Below, in pieces: positions 5,143 to 7,532 of a DNA stretch of 7,532 nt. The DNA comes from Gammaproteobacteria bacterium (GTDB lineage Bacteria; Pseudomonadota; Gammaproteobacteria; CAJXQU01). The position numbers and the translations under genes were made by a program. Within the stretch, counting starts at the first letter, position 1, and every line of letters starts with the position of its first letter. Below the pieces are notes generated by a model. It was not told the origin of the DNA. It saw nothing but the letters and a program-made list of their open reading frames with translations, and did not search any database. The stretch is from contig JALSSM010000412.1 in assembly GCA_026984275.1 (NCBI GenBank), forward strand, positions 1 to 7,532, written 5' to 3'.

Positions 5143-6045
5143 TCACTTTGCCATTTCCGGAATCGGCTGATAGCAGGTAATTAAATAATCAATAAAAACC
5201 TTTACTGTCGCGGGCAGGTTTTTTCTCTCTGGATAGACGGCATAAATAGGCACCGGGTCTGGCTGGTAATCTTCCAGTACTATTTGAAGTTTCCCGGTAT
5301 TAATGTCATCCCTGACCACATACTTAGGAAGCTGAATCAACCCCCTTCCTTTCCCGGCAGCCATACGCAAAGCATCACCCGTGTTAGTTACAAAGTCACC
5401 CGACACCGGTTGTGAAAATTCACCCTGACCATTTTTAAATATCCATTCATCATTGATTGAACTTGGCTTGTAAATAAGACAATTATAGTTCAATAGATCA
5501 GCTGGCGTTTTCGGAACGCCATGTTCCTCCAGATAAGATGGGGCAGCACAAACAACCAGTTTCGTTTGTGTAATTTTTCTTGCGATCAGACTGGAGTCAT
5601 CCAGCTTTCCCAGTCGAATAGCAAGGTCAAAACCTTCCTCTACCAGATCGATAATTTTATCGTTAAGGCTCAATTCCACACGCACATCCGGAAACATTTT
5701 TTCGTAATTAGCGATCTTTGGAGCCAGATGATAGGTACCCAATGAGGTAGGCGCAGTCACTCTTAGTTTTCCTGCTGGTTTCTCATTACGTTGACTGATT
5801 AAAGATTCCGTTTCCTCGATCAGATCAAAGATTTGCATACACCTTTCTCGATAAAGTTGTCCCAGTTCAGTCAACGCGACACCTCGGGAGTTCCGGTATA
5901 ACAGTTGACTATTCAGAAGATCTTCCAGATAGGCAACATGCTTGCTGACCATCGCTTTTGACAAACTCAGTTCCTCTGCGGCGCCTGTGATACTGCCGGC
6001 ATTTGCAGCAGCAACAAAGGCTTTCATACTTGATAATTTATCCAT
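5143..6045 (-). CDS. LysR-type transcriptional regulator (CrgA-like)
   Basis: A 300-residue protein of standard LysR length. Residues 1-60 form the winged helix-turn-helix: GSITGAAEELSLSKAMVSKHVAYLED is the HTH, followed by the wing (LYRNSRGVALTELG). A linker helix leads to the periplasmic-binding-protein-like effector domain from about residue 93 (GKLRVTAPTSLGTYHLAP...). Features such as DLAIRLGKLDDSSLIARKI and the C-terminal VYPERKNLPATVKVFIDYL are typical of the CrgA-like branch. The effector is unknown. It lies between the two secreted paralogs: convergent with A, divergent from B with about 190 bp between start codons. That spacing and a LysR-type dyad in it suggest autoregulation and control of paralog B. 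No Shine-Dalgarno is visible before the ATG at 6045. The order would fit insertion of the regulator between duplicated genes, or duplication around it. Confidence 0.95.
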   Translation of the reverse strand: MDKLSSMKAFVAAANAGSITGAAEELSLSKAMVSKHVAYLEDLLNSQLLYRNSRGVALTELGQLYRERCMQIFDLIEETESLISQRNEKPAGKLRVTAPTSLGTYHLAPKIANYEKMFPDVRVELSLNDKIIDLVEEGFDLAIRLGKLDDSSLIARKITQTKLVVCAAPSYLEEHGVPKTPADLLNYNCLIYKPSSINDEWIFKNGQGEFSQPVSGDFVTNTGDALRMAAGKGRGLIQLPKYVVRDDINTGKLQIVLEDYQPDPVPIYAVYPERKNLPATVKVFIDYLITCYQPIPEMAK

Positions 6046-6079
6046 AATGGTTGGTATGACACATCTGAAGGTTTTAGTT

Positions 6080-6108
6080 GCGTTTACTACAGGTTAACGT
6101 CGCGTTAA
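6080..6108. promoter_or_regulatory. Candidate LysR operator in the lysR / paralog B divergent region
   Basis: TTAACG-TCG-CGTTAA (6094-6108) is a perfect 6-3-6 dyad containing T-N11-A, the LysR-box geometry. A related half-site, GCGTTTA (6080-6086), lies 22 bp (two turns) before GCGTTAA (6102-6108). The position between divergent lysR and a probable target is where LysR proteins usually bind. The binding protein is inferred from context. Confidence 0.5.
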
Positions 6109-6235
6109 TCAGATCAGAGTTGTAGAACTTTTTGTATCCACTAGACTCTATTGCAGTGCAACAATTCTAGCCCGGATTATCCGTTTTATGCAAATTCCCG
6201 GGTATTGATTTTTTTAAAACTGAAGGAGAAATATG

Positions 6236-6628
6236 ATGAAATTACGAACAATATCTACTTTGTTATTGATGATAACAGCATTGTTTACTGGACTCACTAC
6301 CCAGGCAGAAGATCGTTCCGTGATTTCTGCTGATCAAGCTTCCGTCGAGAGACTAGATGCATCAGAACCAGTCACCTATGACCTGGGTGAAAATCTGGCC
6401 GTCGTCTTTTATTACACGGATGCAAACGGTGATCGTCTACTGGTCACGACCATCGCTCCCAAAGATCCTGATTCAGATGGCGCTGCTACACAGCAAATTC
6501 TGAAGATGGATAACAAGGAAGGGGAATATGTGATCAATATCGCCAGTGATGACAATGGATCTGACCCCATGCAACTCTCAGCCCATTTCGAAGGCAATGA
6601 TCTGATTGTTGCTTTTGATAAGGTTTAA
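6236..6628 (+). CDS. Small secreted protein of unknown function, paralog B
   Basis: A 130-residue protein with a Sec signal peptide, likely cleaved after TQA (residue 24). The mature domain is homologous to paralog A from SVERL to the C-terminal KV, with one residue inserted near the middle. The block AVVFYYTDANGDRLLVT is identical in protein, although 10 of its 17 codons differ at synonymous positions. Two ATGs lie side by side (6233 and 6236). The second is chosen because it gives AGGAG (6224-6228) a 7-nt spacing and aligns with the MKL start of paralog A. It has its own strong terminator. Divergence from the LysR gene makes it the more probable direct target. No Cys or metal-binding motif is seen; the function is unknown. 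Confidence 0.85.
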   Translation: MKLRTISTLLLMITALFTGLTTQAEDRSVISADQASVERLDASEPVTYDLGENLAVVFYYTDANGDRLLVTTIAPKDPDSDGAATQQILKMDNKEGEYVINIASDDNGSDPMQLSAHFEGNDLIVAFDKV

Positions 6629-6686
6629 GAAAACTTTTTCATTTCAATGAGACTTTCACCTCCTACTATTTAAGTCTCGTACTTTT

Positions 6687-6715
6687 CAGGCCCCACCCCG
6701 GGGCCTGTTTTTTTT
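6687..6715 (+). terminator. Strong Rho-independent terminator of paralog B
   Basis: CAGGCCCC (6687-6694) and GGGGCCTG (6700-6707) form a perfect 8-bp GC-rich stem with a 5-nt loop, followed by eight T. It lies 58 nt after the stop codon. Confidence 0.94.
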
Positions 6716-6737
6716 CAGCCAACGATTGTCAGAATTA

Positions 6738-6767
6738 TTCAACCGGAGTAATCTTATTTTGTATAAA
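6738..6767 (+). promoter_or_regulatory. Candidate promoter of the interrupted DUF6494 gene
   Basis: TATAAA (6762-6767, 5/6) with a poor -35 (TTCAAC, 6738-6743, 18-bp spacer) would start transcription near 6774, just before the GGAGG ribosome site at 6779-6783. An alternative pair is TTGTCA (6726-6731) with TAATCT (6749-6754) at 17 bp. Confidence 0.3.
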
Positions 6768-6788
6768 ACATGAAACTTGGAGGTCGTC

Positions 6789-6851
6789 ATGAACGAAGAT
6801 ACTCTCAATATGGAGATCAGGAAATTCCTGAAAAAAGTCGGGGTTATGTAA
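6789..6851 (+). pseudogene. DUF6494 family gene, 5' remnant cut by an insertion sequence
   Basis: The ATG at 6789 follows GGAGG with a 5-nt spacing. It encodes MNEDTLNMEIRKFLKKVGV, which I recognise from memory as the conserved start of DUF6494 proteins (about 65-70 residues, function unknown), where Thr normally follows. After the first A of codon 20 the sequence becomes the end of an IS element, giving ATG then TAA, so only 20 codons remain. The rest of the gene should lie on the far side of the element, outside the window. The peptide is unlikely to function. Family assignment rests on the short N-terminus only. Confidence 0.7.
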
Positions 6852-7532
6852 TCCCCCCATTAATAACCGAAGTTAAAAGTAGAGGTTATGCTGCCTCCAG
6901 CAATTGTCTTGGCGGCACGCCACCAATGGCCGTGTGCGGCCGTTCATTATTGTAAGTCCATAACCACTTTGTAGCGAGTTGTTGCGCATGTTCAATGCTT
7001 TTAAACAGGTGCAGATCAAGCCATTCATGCCTGGCCGTACGGTTAAACCGTTCGATATAGGCGTTTTGTGTTGGTTTACCTGGCTGAATATACAGCAGGG
7101 TTATCTGTTTTTTATTTGCCCAGTCGATTAGCTGCTGGCTGATGTACTCAGGCCCATTGTCGCAACGTAATGCATCCGGCTTTCCTCGCCATTCAATGAT
7201 CCGTTCAAGTGAGCGAATCACTCTCAGGCTGGGCAGTGACAAAGCAACATCGACACCCAATCCTTCTCGATTGAAGTCATCCATCACGTTGAATGTGCGG
7301 AAGCTACGCCCATCTTCGAGCGCATCACTCATGAAATCCATCGACCATACCTGGTTCATCTCGTCAGGGACACTCAAGGCCTCTGGCTTATCTCGTTTGA
7401 TGCGTCGTTTCGGTTTGATCCGCAGATTTAGCTCTAATTCACAATATATCCGGTAAATGCGTTTGTGGTTCCATTTGAAGCCTTTGGTGTTGCGTAGGTA
7501 GAAGTAACAAAGCCCGAAGCCCCAACGTTTAT
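6847..7532 (-). mobile_element. IS3-family insertion sequence, one end (continues past the window)
   Basis: The terminus is placed at 6847 because the DUF6494 reading frame breaks there and IS3-family ends begin with TG (TGTAATCCCCCC here). The transposase reads toward this end and stops 39 bp from it, as expected for the downstream end of an IS3 element. The other inverted repeat, the orfA frame and the duplicated target site are outside the window. The subgroup was not assigned. Confidence 0.85.
6886..7530 (-). CDS. IS3-family transposase OrfB, partial (rve/DDE integrase core)
   Basis: The frame is open from the right edge to a TAA at 6888-6886, giving 214 C-terminal residues; the true start lies outside, so the internal TTG at 7377 is not a start. 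The first 50 residues (RWGFGLCYFYLR...WNHKRIYRIYCELELNLR) belong to the HTH_21-type region. The catalytic core follows: first Asp in VWSMDFM (codon 7338-7336), second in RCDNGPEY (7161-7159) and Glu in QNAYIERFNR (7053-7051). The last two are 35 residues apart, the DD(35)E spacing of IS3 transposases. The C-terminal WLWTYNNERPHTAIGG is also typical. It cuts and joins the element's DNA during transposition, normally as an OrfAB frameshift product. No frameshift is seen in the visible part, so the enzyme could be intact. Confidence 0.95.
   Translation of the reverse strand, partial: KRWGFGLCYFYLRNTKGFKWNHKRIYRIYCELELNLRIKPKRRIKRDKPEALSVPDEMNQVWSMDFMSDALEDGRSFRTFNVMDDFNREGLGVDVALSLPSLRVIRSLERIIEWRGKPDALRCDNGPEYISQQLIDWANKKQITLLYIQPGKPTQNAYIERFNRTARHEWLDLHLFKSIEHAQQLATKWLWTYNNERPHTAIGGVPPRQLLEAA

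Noticed and set aside
6233..6235. First of two adjacent ATGs as the start of paralog B
   Set aside because: Spacing from AGGAG would be only 4 nt; the second ATG gives 7 nt and aligns with the start of paralog A.
6151..6333. 60-codon plus-strand frame overlapping the start of paralog B
   Set aside because: It runs out of frame into paralog B's signal peptide, has no ribosome site, and covers the leader elements shared with paralog A.
6770..6955. Plus-strand 61-codon frame across the IS boundary
   Set aside because: It is out of frame with the DUF6494 start, crosses the insertion point and then runs antisense to the transposase.
7375..7377. TTG at 7377 as the start of a short transposase gene
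   Set aside because: The same frame stays open to the window edge and encodes recognisable IS3 OrfB sequence upstream.

Overview
The window looks like chromosomal DNA of a gammaproteobacterium with an AT-leaning genome. The basis is gene content: GTG-started tag, apaG, a DUF2461 gene, a DUF4442 hotdog gene, a cytochrome c5-type protein and a DUF6494 5' remnant. A Methylophaga/Thiotrichales-like source is only a guess. No tRNA, rRNA, CRISPR array or phage genes are visible.

Layout, left to right. (1) 1-930, minus strand: the start of a TPR-like lipoprotein gene that runs off the left edge, preceded by a DUF4442 hotdog-fold gene. (2) 931-1862: a divergent intergenic region, then a lipoprotein made of a repetitive helical stalk and a C-terminal cytochrome c, closed by a clear terminator. 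(3) 1863-3567: a DUF2461 gene whose ATG directly abuts that terminator's T-tract, overlapping tail to tail with tag, which is divergent from apaG. (4) 3568-4454: a perfect 13-bp inverted repeat followed by a PlsC-type lysophospholipid acyltransferase with an HX4E motif. (5) 4455-6715: two paralogous small secreted proteins of unknown function on the plus strand, with a LysR-type regulator between them on the minus strand and strong terminators after each paralog. (6) 6716-7532: the first 19 codons of a DUF6494 gene, cut by an IS3-family insertion whose transposase runs off the right edge.

Most genes here are monocistronic housekeeping or stress genes (alkylated-base repair by Tag, ApaG, lipid acylation). 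The least explained part is the LysR-paralog locus. The two secreted proteins are about three-quarters identical after the signal peptide by hand count, yet their codons have diverged at many synonymous sites. They share leader motifs, and each has a 6-3-6 dyad of LysR-box geometry about 50 bp upstream of the equivalent -10 position. This suggests, but does not prove, that the LysR protein controls both.
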